From NCBI RefSeq assembly GCF_008905045.1, contig NZ_VWMY01000003.1, forward strand, positions 1 through 54,568: 54,568 nt of DNA, written 5' to 3'. A model generated the notes under the pieces. That model was not told where the DNA came from, did not search any database, and was given only the letters and a program-made list of their open reading frames with translations. Positions 26,597 through 35,443 of the stretch are shown one piece after another. A program made the translations under genes and the position numbers. How positions within the stretch are numbered: position 1 is the first letter of the stretch; every line of letters begins with the position of its first letter. The DNA comes from Streptomyces albicerus (GTDB taxonomy: Bacteria > Actinomycetota > Actinomycetes > Streptomycetales > Streptomycetaceae).

Positions 26597-28660
26597 TCAT
26601 GAGTCCTCCCGGAGCACCTTCACGTCCCACGGCCCCAGTGAGACCTCCTGGTCCGCGGCGTACGACGTCCCGGTGACCACATCACGTACGGCCATGGGCA
26701 GTACGACCTCCGCCTGGTCCCACGACCAGTTGTGCAGGAAGCGGACGCGTCGGCCGTCGCGAGCTGTCGCCGCCGTGGAGGTGACGCTCGGGTGGGACGG
26801 GTGCCAGAGGCCGGCCGGGGCCGCCCAGCGGAAGAGGGCCTTGGCGAAGGCGGGATCCGGCACGGTGCCGACGTACGTGACGCGCCCGGCGCCGTGTTGG
26901 TGCGACGTGGCGGCGGGCCAGCGGCCGAAGTGCGGGTGATCGTACGTGGCCAGTGTTTCCGCTCCACGAGATCGCAGGCCGTCCGCCCAGTGGAGTGCGC
27001 GCGCCGCGTCCGGGAGCGGGAAGGCATCGGTGCCGTGGACGACGAGTTCGCCGCTCAGGTTGCTGAATTCGTCGTACGTGACTCCGGCGGCCTTCGCCAG
27101 ACGAGCGGGCTGCTCGTCCGTGCGGGCTCTCGCCTCGTGGTCCGCGTACGCCGTGCGCGGGCCAAGGACCAGGTGGCCGCCGGACTTGACGTAGGCGAGC
27201 AGGCGGTCGAGGATCGCGTCGTCGGCCGCGTAGTAGGCGGGGACGACAAGGACCGGCGGCAGGTCCGCGGTGTCCAGCTGCCCGGGGTGCACGATCCGGC
27301 TCTGCAGCCCCGACTCGAAAGCGCCGCGGTAGAAGGCGTCGAAGACGGTCTGGTACGAGCGGGGGTCGGGCCCTCCGTCCGGCGCGGCGAGCGCGGGCTG
27401 CGCCTGGAGCGCCCACTTGCTGGGGTGGGAGTAGAGGAAAGCCACGTCGGCATCCGGCGTGAGGGAGGCCACGAGATCGCCTGCGGTCTCCAACTCGGCG
27501 CCCAGCGCTGCCAGTTCGCGGTACACCCGGCCGGGGCGCCCGTTGTGCGGCAGCACGCCGCCCCAGTAGGTCTCGGCACCGAAGTGCAGGGTGTGCCAGT
27601 GCCAGTACTCGATCATCGAGGCGCCGCGCGAGATCAGCGCCCAGGCGGCCTGGCGCCACTGCCCGTCGTACGCGGGGCGGTTGTTCCAGGGGAATCCGAT
27701 GGCCTGCGCGTCGGTCTCGGTCACCAGGAAGGGCTCCTGGCGGGAGGAGTACATGCGGTCGGCGCTCTGGTACAGCGCCCATGTGCCGTTCGTCGTCCAG
27801 CCCTGATCGCCGCGGCCCTCGTCCGGCAGGGCGAGGGCGTCCTGCATCGTGTAATACGGATTGCCGGCCGTGACGTCGAGGTTCTTCGTCAGCTCGTCGT
27901 CCTCGACACCGGGGCGTTCGTAGGAGATGCACGTCGTGACGAACTGGTCCGGCCGGGCGTACTCGCGCACGATGTCCGCCTGCCAGGCGATGAACTCGGT
28001 GGTCAGCCGCGCCTGGAAGCGGCGCCAGGCCAGGTCGTACTGCGGTTGCGCATTGCCGTCGGGGGTCCAGAGGTCCGCCCAGGTCGACAACCGGTGCGAC
28101 CAATAGACCAGTCCCCACTCGCGGTTGAGGGTCTCCACGTCGCCGTACGTCTCGCGCAGGTGGTCGGTGAACCGCTGGAACACGCCGTGGTTGTGGAAGA
28201 GGTGGAGGCCCGGCTCGTTGTCGACCTGGAAGCCGATCACCGCCGGGTGTGCGGCGTACCGGCCGACGACCTTGCGGATGATCCGCTCGGCGTGGAAGCG
28301 GAACGCCGGGTGGGTGAAGTCGACTTCCTGGCGGGCGCCCCAGCCGAGGCGCTGTCCGGTCCGGTGCTCCCCCGCGATCTCCGGGTACTGACGGGCCAGC
28401 CACGGCGGCACGGCGTACGTCGGTGTCCCGAGGACGACCGATATGCCGCGCTCGTGGGCACCGTCCAGGACCGGTTCGAGCCAGTCGAGGTCGAAGCGCC
28501 CGTTCTCCGGCTCCCAGGTCGACCACACGGATTCCCCGACCCGGATCACCGTGAAGCGGGCCTCCGCCATCAGGTCGAGGTCGTCCTTGAGCCGCTCGTA
28601 CGGCTGGTACTCGTGGTAGTAGGCGGCGCCGAACAGGACCCGGCCGGGCAGCTCGAACAT
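26597..28660 (-). CDS. GH42 beta-galactosidase
   Basis: This 687-residue glycoside hydrolase family 42 enzyme has a catalytic TIM barrel (residues 1-390) with acid/base Glu149 in QVDNEPG and nucleophile Glu315 in LVTETDAQ. A trimerisation domain with a Rossmann-like fold (about 400-600) and a C-terminal beta domain follow. No signal peptide is present, so it acts in the cytoplasm on imported oligosaccharides, releasing beta-linked galactose or L-arabinose-like sugars. It is the last gene of the LacI-controlled importer unit, 45 nt after the second permease. Confidence 0.92.
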   Translation of the reverse strand: MFELPGRVLFGAAYYHEYQPYERLKDDLDLMAEARFTVIRVGESVWSTWEPENGRFDLDWLEPVLDGAHERGISVVLGTPTYAVPPWLARQYPEIAGEHRTGQRLGWGARQEVDFTHPAFRFHAERIIRKVVGRYAAHPAVIGFQVDNEPGLHLFHNHGVFQRFTDHLRETYGDVETLNREWGLVYWSHRLSTWADLWTPDGNAQPQYDLAWRRFQARLTTEFIAWQADIVREYARPDQFVTTCISYERPGVEDDELTKNLDVTAGNPYYTMQDALALPDEGRGDQGWTTNGTWALYQSADRMYSSRQEPFLVTETDAQAIGFPWNNRPAYDGQWRQAAWALISRGASMIEYWHWHTLHFGAETYWGGVLPHNGRPGRVYRELAALGAELETAGDLVASLTPDADVAFLYSHPSKWALQAQPALAAPDGGPDPRSYQTVFDAFYRGAFESGLQSRIVHPGQLDTADLPPVLVVPAYYAADDAILDRLLAYVKSGGHLVLGPRTAYADHEARARTDEQPARLAKAAGVTYDEFSNLSGELVVHGTDAFPLPDAARALHWADGLRSRGAETLATYDHPHFGRWPAATSHQHGAGRVTYVGTVPDPAFAKALFRWAAPAGLWHPSHPSVTSTAATARDGRRVRFLHNWSWDQAEVVLPMAVRDVVTGTSYAADQEVSLGPWDVKVLREDS

Positions 28661-28705
28661 GCTTCTCCTTTACGGGATATGGCCTTTACGGGACGTGAGG
28701 GGGCG

Positions 28706-29602
28706 TCAGCCTTTGACGGCTCCCGTGGACAGGCCTTCGAGGAGCTGCTTGCGCAGCAGGACGAAGAGCACGACGGCGGGCAGGACGGCCAGCACGGCAC
28801 CGGCCATCACCAGGTCGTACTGTCGTTGCTCCGAGACGAAGAGGGTCTGCAGGCCCAGCGGCAGGGTGTACTGCGAGCTGTCGGAGACCAGGACCAGCGG
28901 CCACAGGAAGCTGTTGTAGCTCTGCAGGAACGTCCACACGGCGAGTGCGCCGAGCGAGGGACGCAGCAGGGGCAGCACGATCCGCCGGAAGATGCCGAAC
29001 TCGCTCGCCCCGTCGATGCGGGCGGCTTCCAGGACCGAGTCCGGAACGGACTGCACGATGTACTGCTGCATCATGAAGATCCCGAACGCGGGCGCCACCC
29101 ACGGCACGATCAGCGCGAACCACGGGCTGCCGAGCCCGGTCTTGACCAGGATCACGAACAGCGGCACGAGGATCACGGCGAACGGGATGGACAGCGAGCT
29201 GAACATCACGCCGAAGAGCAGCCGCTTGCCGGCGAAACGGAACTTGGCGAAGCCGTAGCCGGCGAGTGCGCAGACGAAGACGGACACGACGGTGGCGACG
29301 ACCGCGACGACGGTGCTGATGAGGAACCAGCGCACGAAGGGCTGATCCTCGATCAGGGCACGGTAGTTGTGCAGGGTGAAGGGATCCGGAACCAGCTTCG
29401 GCGGATACGCGAAGATGTCGCCGCGCGGCTTGAACGACCCGCTCAGCGCCCACAACAGCGGGGCGAGGAAGGCGAGAAGCAGCAGGATCAGCGTCAGGTA
29501 GAGCAGGCCCCGGCGGCTCCTCGCACGTACGGAAGCACGTCCGGAAGAAGCGGTACGTCCGGAAGAAACGGTAGGGCGTACGGAAGAAGTGGTCGCGCTC
29601 AT
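28706..29602 (-). CDS. sugar ABC transporter permease, MalG type
   Basis: This 298-residue inner-membrane permease has six predicted helices and the EAA loop EAARIDGASEFGIFRRIVLPLLRP. The N-terminal 30 residues form a Ser/Thr/Arg-rich cytoplasmic tail made of short repeats (RTASSGR type). The ATG at 29602 overlaps the stop of the first permease by 4 nt, and GGGAGG lies upstream. Together with the upstream permease it makes the channel of an oligosaccharide importer. No ATPase is encoded here, so it probably uses a shared MsiK-type ATPase, as known for Streptomyces sugar importers. Confidence 0.92.
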   Translation of the reverse strand: MSATTSSVRPTVSSGRTASSGRASVRARSRRGLLYLTLILLLLAFLAPLLWALSGSFKPRGDIFAYPPKLVPDPFTLHNYRALIEDQPFVRWFLISTVVAVVATVVSVFVCALAGYGFAKFRFAGKRLLFGVMFSSLSIPFAVILVPLFVILVKTGLGSPWFALIVPWVAPAFGIFMMQQYIVQSVPDSVLEAARIDGASEFGIFRRIVLPLLRPSLGALAVWTFLQSYNSFLWPLVLVSDSSQYTLPLGLQTLFVSEQRQYDLVMAGAVLAVLPAVVLFVLLRKQLLEGLSTGAVKG

Positions 29603-30540
29603 GAGGACGCCCTCCCGATGCCGAGCAGACGGTTGAAGAGCTGGCTGAGGCCGAAGACGAGGACGAACAGCACGACCGCCGCGGCGGCCGCGTACCCGAA
29701 CTGCTGGCGCTGGAAGGCGGCCCGATAGATGAACATCGTCACCGACAGGGTGCTTTCGGCAGGTCCGCCGCCGGTCAGCAGGTAGGGCTCCTCGAAGATC
29801 TGCGCGGCGCCGATGAAGGAGGTGACGACCACGAAGGCTGTCACCGGTTTCAGGGCCGGGAGTGTGACGGTGGTGAAGGTGCGGATGCGTCCGGCGCCGT
29901 CGAGAGCGGCTGCCTCGTACAACTCCCTTGGTACGGCCTGCAATCCGGCGAGGAAGAAGATCGTGAGGTAGCCGGTCCAGCGCCACAGCATCACCAGGCC
30001 GATGCTCACCTTGGCCAGATCCGGATTGCCGAGCCAGTCGACTCCCCCGGTGCCGAACAGCGCGCGCAGGACGGAGTTCAGCAGCCCGAACTGCCGGTCG
30101 AAGATAAGTCCGAAGATGAGCGCCACGATGATCGGAGACACGACGATCGGCACGAAGTAGGCGGTCCGCCACAGGTCGCGCACCCGCAGGCCGCGGGTAT
30201 TGAGTGCCTGCGCGATGAGCAGGGCGAGCGGTACGACGAGGAAGACCGCCACGACCACGAAGACACCCGTGTTGCCCAGGGCGCGATGGAAGCTGACATC
30301 GGTGGCGAGGAGACGGTAGTTGCGCAGACCCACCCAGTGCGGCGTACCGAGACCGACCCATTCGGTGAGACTCAGCCAGAGCGAGACCCCGATCGGCACC
30401 AGCATGAACAGCACGTAGAGGACGTAGAAGGGGGCAATGAAGAGATAGGGGGCGCGGGACTTCTTGAGACGAGGAGCGACCTGACGTGCACCCGTACGTT
30501 TGCGGGCACTACTGGCCGGCTCGGCGATGGCGGTGGTCAT
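29599..30540 (-). CDS. sugar ABC transporter permease, MalF type
   Basis: This 313-residue permease has six hydrophobic segments and the EAA loop ELYEAAALDGAGRIRTFTTVTLPALKP. The ATG at 30540 is preceded by AGGAGA. It partners the MalG-type permease (4-nt overlap) and the binding lipoprotein encoded upstream. A Streptomyces intergenic repeat separates it from the binding-protein gene. Confidence 0.92.
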   Translation of the reverse strand: MTTAIAEPASSARKRTGARQVAPRLKKSRAPYLFIAPFYVLYVLFMLVPIGVSLWLSLTEWVGLGTPHWVGLRNYRLLATDVSFHRALGNTGVFVVVAVFLVVPLALLIAQALNTRGLRVRDLWRTAYFVPIVVSPIIVALIFGLIFDRQFGLLNSVLRALFGTGGVDWLGNPDLAKVSIGLVMLWRWTGYLTIFFLAGLQAVPRELYEAAALDGAGRIRTFTTVTLPALKPVTAFVVVTSFIGAAQIFEEPYLLTGGGPAESTLSVTMFIYRAAFQRQQFGYAAAAAVVLFVLVFGLSQLFNRLLGIGRASS

Positions 30541-30596
30541 GGGCGACTCTCCTGGCGTACGTGCCATAGTTCCGATGCGTACAGGGGCGCCCCGTC

Positions 30597-30630
30597 AGGG
30601 GCGCGGGGAACTGCGCGACCAGCCACAGAC
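30597..30630. repeat. Streptomyces-type intergenic repeat, copy 1
   Basis: This GC-rich element begins AGGGGCGCGGGG and ends GCGCGACCAGCCACAGAC. A related copy with a 25-30 bp central insert is at 43.86-43.92 kb. I recognise the core GGGGCGCGGGGAACTGCGCG as a sequence scattered through Streptomyces genomes. It sits inside the sugar operon, between the binding-protein and permease genes. Confidence 0.75.
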
Positions 30631-30663
30631 GGCCCGCAGTGTTCAACGGCGCTCCCTGCGGGG

Positions 30664-32004
30664 CTAACGCCCCGCTTGGTCGCGGAACTCCTCCGCAGAC
30701 CGACGCAACGCCTCCCGCGGGCTGAGGTCCCCCCGATACGCACGCAGCAGATTCCCGGCAAGCACATCGAAGAGAATCGACTGATCGGGACTCGTGTGCA
30801 GCGGAGGCACATCCGACAGAAGGTCGCGATAGAGACCGAACAACCGCTGCCCACCACAGAAGTCGTCCTTGAGCGCCCCGAGCTGCGGATCCTCGTACAC
30901 GGAACGACGCGTGGGCAGATATCCCGTCTCGGTGAAACGCCGGACCTGACCGTCGTGGGTGAGCCAGGTGTTCAGCAGAAACTCCGTGGCCGCCCGCGTA
31001 TTGGACTTGTCCTTGATGACCCCGAACCCGGTGCCACCAAGGGCGGCCGTCGTCCCTCCGCCCTTCGCAAAGCGCGGCATGGCCTTGACCCGCCACTTCC
31101 CTCTCTGTTCGGGCACGTTGGGCACGAGGCCGTAGTTCTTGTACCAGATGGCCATGGGCAGCCCGATGACCCGGCCAGACTTCAGGGCGGTCTGCATCGC
31201 GGCCCCGTAGTAGTCGGAGATGTCGATGACGAATCCGCTGCGCAGCCCCTCGCAGAGGAAGCCCAGCACTTCCTCGGCCTCGGCCGAGTCGAGCACCAGC
31301 TTCTGGTCCGCGTCGAAGAAGGCGCCGCCGCGCTGGTAGAGCAGCATTTGAAAGGACTGCACGACCTGCCCCGGATCGCTGCCGGCGGTACTGACGACGC
31401 ACATCGAAGCGCGGTGGTCCTTGTACGCGCGGGCGCCGAGTTCGGCGAACTCCTCCCAGGTCGGGGTGTCCTTCGGGAGGCCGTACTCGGCGAACAGGTC
31501 GTCGCGGTAGTAGTAGACGACCATCGGCGTGTCCGAGTCGAGGGCGTAGAGCTTGCCGTCCTTGGTGTAGGGGGCGGTGCGGGCCGGCAACAGATCGTCC
31601 TCGAGTCCCGGTACCGCGGCGATGTCGGGGGTGAGGTCGTGCAGCAGCCGCTCGGAGATGTCGCCGCGCAGCATGCGCGGGAAGCTGCCGATCTCGAATC
31701 CCACCATGTCCGGTGTGCCGCGTCCGGCGACGGCCTGGGCGAGCAGTTTGGTGACGAGGTCGGCGGGTCCGGTGCGAGTGACCTTCAGGCGGTAGCGGAA
31801 GTCGGTGAGCCGGTCGGCCTCCGGAACGCCTTTGGCGAAGAAGTCCTCGTAACCCGGGTCGTGGGTCCAGAGGGAAAGGGTCACGTCTCCGGAGGTACGG
31901 GCGATGGTGCTGTCGCGACCGCAGGCGGCGAGCCCGGCGGCCGCGCCCAGACCGAGGGCGCCGCGCAGCAGGGTGCGGCGTGGCAAGGGCGATGGGGTGT
32001 ACAC
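30664..32004 (-). CDS. sugar ABC transporter solute-binding lipoprotein
   Basis: This 446-residue extracellular binding protein (family 1) has a twin-arginine-like signal (PRRTLLRGALGLGAAAGLAAC) ending in a lipobox with Cys at about residue 28, so it is exported and anchored. The body has binding-protein marks such as LTLWTHD-like VTLSLWTHD and KDGKLYALDSDTPMVVYYYRDDLF. I chose the GTG at 32004, which has GAGGAG 7-8 nt upstream; a longer start would disrupt the signal peptide. It supplies oligosaccharide to the two permeases downstream. Confidence 0.92.
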   Translation of the reverse strand: MYTPSPLPRRTLLRGALGLGAAAGLAACGRDSTIARTSGDVTLSLWTHDPGYEDFFAKGVPEADRLTDFRYRLKVTRTGPADLVTKLLAQAVAGRGTPDMVGFEIGSFPRMLRGDISERLLHDLTPDIAAVPGLEDDLLPARTAPYTKDGKLYALDSDTPMVVYYYRDDLFAEYGLPKDTPTWEEFAELGARAYKDHRASMCVVSTAGSDPGQVVQSFQMLLYQRGGAFFDADQKLVLDSAEAEEVLGFLCEGLRSGFVIDISDYYGAAMQTALKSGRVIGLPMAIWYKNYGLVPNVPEQRGKWRVKAMPRFAKGGGTTAALGGTGFGVIKDKSNTRAATEFLLNTWLTHDGQVRRFTETGYLPTRRSVYEDPQLGALKDDFCGGQRLFGLYRDLLSDVPPLHTSPDQSILFDVLAGNLLRAYRGDLSPREALRRSAEEFRDQAGR

Positions 32005-32148
32005 ACGTGACTCCTCACGTGGTGCGGCTACGGGGTGCGCGTGCGACGGCCGTCCCGGGCGGCGCACGTGGGCAGGGCGGATCGGGTCGGCCACGAGGTG
32101 CGGTCGACCGTCCCGCCGACGGTTCAGCGGTTCGGGCAGTGAGCTCGG

Positions 32149-33210
32149 TCAGCGGACGGGGGCAGTGGAGCTTCGTACGGTCAACTCGAAGGCGAGATCG
32201 GCGGATTCGGCCGGATCGGGCCTGTCCTCGATCATGGCGATCAGGACATCGACGGCGCGGGTGGCGACCGAGACGAAGTCCTGTCGGACGGTGGTCAGGG
32301 GAGGGGACAGATAGGGCGCGGCGGGGATGTCGTCGAAGCCGACCACACTCACGTCCCCCGGGACGGAGCGTCCGGCCTCGGCGAAGGCCCGCAGCACGCC
32401 GATCGCCATGTCGTCATTGGCGACGAACACGGCAGTGACGTCGAGGTTCTGGGCGAGCCGCTGTCCAACGGCGTGCCCGGCGGCGGGAGTCCAGTCGCCG
32501 TCCGGGGGGAGCGGCGGCTCGGGGGCGCCGGCGGCGGCCAGTGCCTCGCGCCAGCCGCGGACACGGTCGCGGGCGGCCCACCAGTCCTGCGGGCCCGGGA
32601 TGTGCCACACCGTACGGTGCCCCAGCGACAGCAGATGCTCGGTGGCGATCCTGGCCGCGGCGACACCGTCGGCACGGACCACCGTGCTGGAGCCCCCGGG
32701 CGTGTCCACGTTGTCCCCGACGCTGACCACAGGCACATCCGCGCTGAGCCGCAGCGGGGTGCCGTCGTCGATCGGCTCGGACAGGACGATGCCGTCGACG
32801 CCCTGCTCGAGCAGGGACTCCACCGCTGCCGCGATACCACCGCTCTGTCCCTGTCCCTCCAGGGTGCTGACCAGCGCGAACGAATACCCCGCCCGCTGCA
32901 TGGCCCGCTCCAGTGCGATGAGCAGCGTCGACGGGCCGTAGAGCGCGGAGCCGAGCGAGACCACACCGATGCGCCGGTATCTGCCCATCAGCAGGGCGCG
33001 CGCCGCGTTGTTCGGGCGGTAGTCCAGCTCACGGATGACACCGAGCACGCGGTCGCGGACGTCGGCGCTGACATGGGGCTCGCCGTTGACGACACGGGAC
33101 ACGGTCTTCTGGGAGACGCCCGCGGCACGGGCGACCTCCATCATCCCGGGGCCGCGCCGGCGGCGTCCGGGACCGCCGGGGGACGAAGGCTCGGTGCTGG
33201 TGGTGGCCAT
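32149..33210 (-). CDS. LacI-family repressor of the GH42/importer unit
   Basis: This 353-residue regulator has an N-terminal LacI helix-turn-helix (VARAAGVSQKTVSRVVNGEPHVS, about residues 26-48), the hinge region (DYRPNNAARALLMGR) and a periplasmic-binding-like effector domain. The start at 33210 has GGAGG about 6 nt before it. Two perfect 14-bp palindromes TGACTACGTAGTCA lie just upstream, so it controls its own transcription and probably the importer and beta-galactosidase genes that follow in the same direction 144 nt later. The inducer would be an imported galactoside or its product. Confidence 0.95.
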   Translation of the reverse strand: MATTSTEPSSPGGPGRRRRGPGMMEVARAAGVSQKTVSRVVNGEPHVSADVRDRVLGVIRELDYRPNNAARALLMGRYRRIGVVSLGSALYGPSTLLIALERAMQRAGYSFALVSTLEGQGQSGGIAAAVESLLEQGVDGIVLSEPIDDGTPLRLSADVPVVSVGDNVDTPGGSSTVVRADGVAAARIATEHLLSLGHRTVWHIPGPQDWWAARDRVRGWREALAAAGAPEPPLPPDGDWTPAAGHAVGQRLAQNLDVTAVFVANDDMAIGVLRAFAEAGRSVPGDVSVVGFDDIPAAPYLSPPLTTVRQDFVSVATRAVDVLIAMIEDRPDPAESADLAFELTVRSSTAPVR

Positions 33211-33235
33211 GAACCCTCCTCGTGCCCCTCGGCGA

Positions 33236-33249
33236 TGACTACGTAGTCA
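33236..33249. promoter_or_regulatory. LacI-type operator, proximal copy
   Basis: A perfect 14-bp palindrome, TGACTACGTAGTCA, is centred about 32 nt upstream of the lacI-type start codon. An identical copy begins 44 bp away, four helical turns. Confidence 0.9.
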
Positions 33250-33279
33250 AATTCAGACGACAAGACGTGCGCTTCGGAT

Positions 33280-33293
33280 TGACTACGTAGTCA
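33280..33293. promoter_or_regulatory. LacI-type operator, distal copy
   Basis: This second perfect copy of TGACTACGTAGTCA, 44 bp from the first, lies on the same face of the helix, which would allow cooperative binding or a small loop. Confidence 0.9.
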
Positions 33294-33414
33294 CGCCAGT
33301 GTTCACAGCTTCGTGACGCGAGTCAATACTTCGCGCGGCACCCATTCCGGACGGGCAGGGGTTGGGGGTGTACGTCACCGGTCGGCGAGACCGGAGCCGT
33401 GTTATTGTCCCCAA

Positions 33415-33439
33415 CAATCAACAGGAAACCTGTTGATTG
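33415..33439. promoter_or_regulatory. 25-bp inverted repeat upstream of the esterase gene
   Basis: Perfect 11-bp arms CAATCAACAGG/CCTGTTGATTG flank AAA. It lies about 50 nt before the esterase start and is AT-richer than its surroundings. This is an operator-like dyad for an unknown regulator; a TetR-type protein is one possibility. No such gene is adjacent. Confidence 0.65.
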
Positions 33440-33489
33440 AATCGCTCGTCCACATCACTCGTCCGATTCGCTCGACCGAACGGAGACCC

Positions 33490-34440
33490 ATGTCCATCCT
33501 GGCCCGGCCTGCGGTGGCGTCCTTCGCCGCCAAGGCGATACAGCGTGCCGTTCAGCTGGCCAGTCGGCGAGCGGGCGGGCGCGGCTCCGCGACTTCGCCG
33601 CTCGACCGGTTTCCCGAATTCCCGCGTGACGCACACGAGTTGACGATCCCGACGTCTGTCGCCCCGGCCCGGGTCACCGTCTACATGCCCGCCACCAAGG
33701 GGGCGCCTCCGCCGGTCCACGTCAACTTCCACGGCGGCGGCTATGTCATGCCGCTGACGGAACTCGACGACCCGCTCTGCCGGTTCCTCGCCGCGGAGGC
33801 GGGCGTGGCCGTGATCAACGTGGACTATGTCGTCGCCCCGCAGCACCGGTTTCCCGCCCCGCCACGTCAGGCGTACGAGGTCGTCCGGTGGATCGCCTCG
33901 CACGGTGACGAGCACGGCTGGGACGGCAGCCGGCTCACCGTGGGCGGCCAGAGTGCCGGAGGCGGCCTCGCCGCGGCGGTGGCACGCCAGGCTCTGGAGG
34001 AGGACGGACCCGCGATCGCGCTCCAGGTCCTCCACTATCCCCCGCTCGACCTCGCGACCAGCGCCAAGGACAAGCGCGCCGCCATCGCCAAGCCGATGCT
34101 GCGCCCCTGGATGGCGGAGGTCTTCGACAGCTCGTACGTGCCGGACCCCCGGGAGCGTGCCGACCGCCTCGTGTCGCCCGCCAACCCGGCGGACACCGCG
34201 GACCTCGAGGGCATCGCCCCGGCCCTGGTCGTCACGGCGCAGTTCGACCTCCTCCGGGCGGAGGGAGAGCGCTATGCCGAGCGTCTCAAGAAGGCCGGTG
34301 CTCTGGTCGAGCACCACGACGTGCCCGACGCGGACCACGCGTACGACGGCAAGGACTTCGAGAAGGCCAGGCAGGTCTACTCCCTCATCGCCGGGCATGT
34401 GAGGCGGGCCGCGAGCGCGACGCCGCCCGACGCCGACTGA
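33490..34440 (+). CDS. alpha/beta hydrolase, hormone-sensitive-lipase family esterase
   Basis: This 316-residue serine hydrolase of the HSL/family IV esterases has the oxyanion motif HGGGYV (about residues 82-87), the nucleophile elbow GGQSAGG with Ser at about 159, an Asp in TAQFDLLRAEG and His in DADHAYDG. The elbow reads GQSAG rather than the common GDSAG. It likely hydrolyses short-chain or aromatic esters. It stands alone on the plus strand and converges with the aromatic meta-cleavage operon. A role in releasing an aromatic acid from an ester for that operon is possible but unproven. The ATG at 33490 has GGAGA upstream. Confidence 0.88.
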   Translation: MSILARPAVASFAAKAIQRAVQLASRRAGGRGSATSPLDRFPEFPRDAHELTIPTSVAPARVTVYMPATKGAPPPVHVNFHGGGYVMPLTELDDPLCRFLAAEAGVAVINVDYVVAPQHRFPAPPRQAYEVVRWIASHGDEHGWDGSRLTVGGQSAGGGLAAAVARQALEEDGPAIALQVLHYPPLDLATSAKDKRAAIAKPMLRPWMAEVFDSSYVPDPRERADRLVSPANPADTADLEGIAPALVVTAQFDLLRAEGERYAERLKKAGALVEHHDVPDADHAYDGKDFEKARQVYSLIAGHVRRAASATPPDAD

Positions 34441-34482
34441 GGACTGCCGTCACCTGTACTGGCAGGATGGTGTGCCCGACTG

Positions 34483-35433
34483 TCAGGAGACGGGCGGGGT
34501 GCCGTGCGTGTGGAAGGACTCGATGGTCTTCAGGCCCCAGGCCTGGCCCTTCTTCCGCTCGTCCTCGGTCCAGGTGATCAGCGGCCAGTCGGGGGCCAGG
34601 ACGAGGCGGGTGAGCGGGTTGCACAGCTCGATGCGGTTGCCGCCCGGCTCGTAGACGTACAGGAAGAACGTCTGCTGGATGGCGTGCTTGTGCGGCCCGG
34701 TCTCGATGAACACGCCCGTGTCGAGGGCGAGATCGGCGGCCCGCAGGATGTCCTCACGGGTGTCCGTGGCGAACGCGATGTGGTGCAGGCGGCCGTTGGA
34801 GCCGGTCCAGTCCTCCGTGTAGACGATGTCGTACGACTTACTGCTGAAGGTCAGCCACTGGGCGGCGATCTTCCCGCTGTTGAGCTGGATCTGCTCGGTG
34901 GGGCGGGCGCCGAGCACCTCGTGGATGAATCCGCCGTTGGGTGCGACGTCGGCGGCGAGGAAGTTGACGTGGTCCAGACGGCGCACGCCCACCCCGTGTC
35001 CGGGCTTGGCCTGCGGCTGGTTCTTCAGGCCCGGCTTCAGCTCGTCAGGTGCCTGGTACCACTCACTCTCCCAGTAGAGGGCGAGTTCGTGGCCGTCGGG
35101 GTCGGTGGTGACGTACAGCGGACCGATGCCCGGCTCGTCCTCGGTCCAGCGGCCCGCGCGGCCGGCGTTCTCGATCTCCTTGACCCGGCGCTGGAGGGCT
35201 TCTCCGCTGGAGGTGCGCAGGGCGGTGCGGCGGATCCCGGACGTCGAGTGGGCGGTCAGGGTCAGACTGTGGTGCTCGTAGTCGTCCCAGGTCCGCAGGT
35301 GGACCGAGCCCCCGGAGCGGCCGTTCTCGGTCAGGCCGAGGTAGTCCGTGAAGAACCGGACGCTCGCGTCCAGGTCGGGGGTGAGCAGTTCGACATGCCC
35401 GAGGTGGGCGATGTCGCCGAGCGGCGGGGCCAT
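34483..35433 (-). CDS. VOC-family extradiol ring-cleavage dioxygenase
   Basis: This 316-residue two-domain vicinal-oxygen-chelate protein is of the catechol 2,3-dioxygenase type. The first module has LGHVELLTPDLDASVRFF. The second carries the iron ligands: His in LDHVNFLA, His in LHHIAFATD and Glu in GGNRIELCN, in the correct order. The start overlaps no gene and has a perfect AAGGAGG 6 nt upstream that includes the tautomerase stop. It is the last of four tightly linked genes whose other members process 4-oxalomesaconate, so its substrate should be a trihydroxybenzoate (gallate) or protocatechuate rather than plain catechol. Confidence 0.88.
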   Translation of the reverse strand: MAPPLGDIAHLGHVELLTPDLDASVRFFTDYLGLTENGRSGGSVHLRTWDDYEHHSLTLTAHSTSGIRRTALRTSSGEALQRRVKEIENAGRAGRWTEDEPGIGPLYVTTDPDGHELALYWESEWYQAPDELKPGLKNQPQAKPGHGVGVRRLDHVNFLAADVAPNGGFIHEVLGARPTEQIQLNSGKIAAQWLTFSSKSYDIVYTEDWTGSNGRLHHIAFATDTREDILRAADLALDTGVFIETGPHKHAIQQTFFLYVYEPGGNRIELCNPLTRLVLAPDWPLITWTEDERKKGQAWGLKTIESFHTHGTPPVS

Positions 35434-35443
35434 GCGGGCCTCC

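Noticed and set aside
26732..29728. 998-residue plus-strand frame opposite the GH42 and permease genes
   Set aside because: Long antisense frames are common at this GC content; the opposite strand holds well-defined enzymes and permeases, and the frame has no start signal or domain.
33404..33418. ATTGT-N5-ACAAT upstream of the esterase as a second site of the GntR protein
   Set aside because: The spacing is 5 nt rather than the 2 nt in the clear GntR-type site at 38902, so the likeness is probably chance and it partly overlaps the larger dyad.
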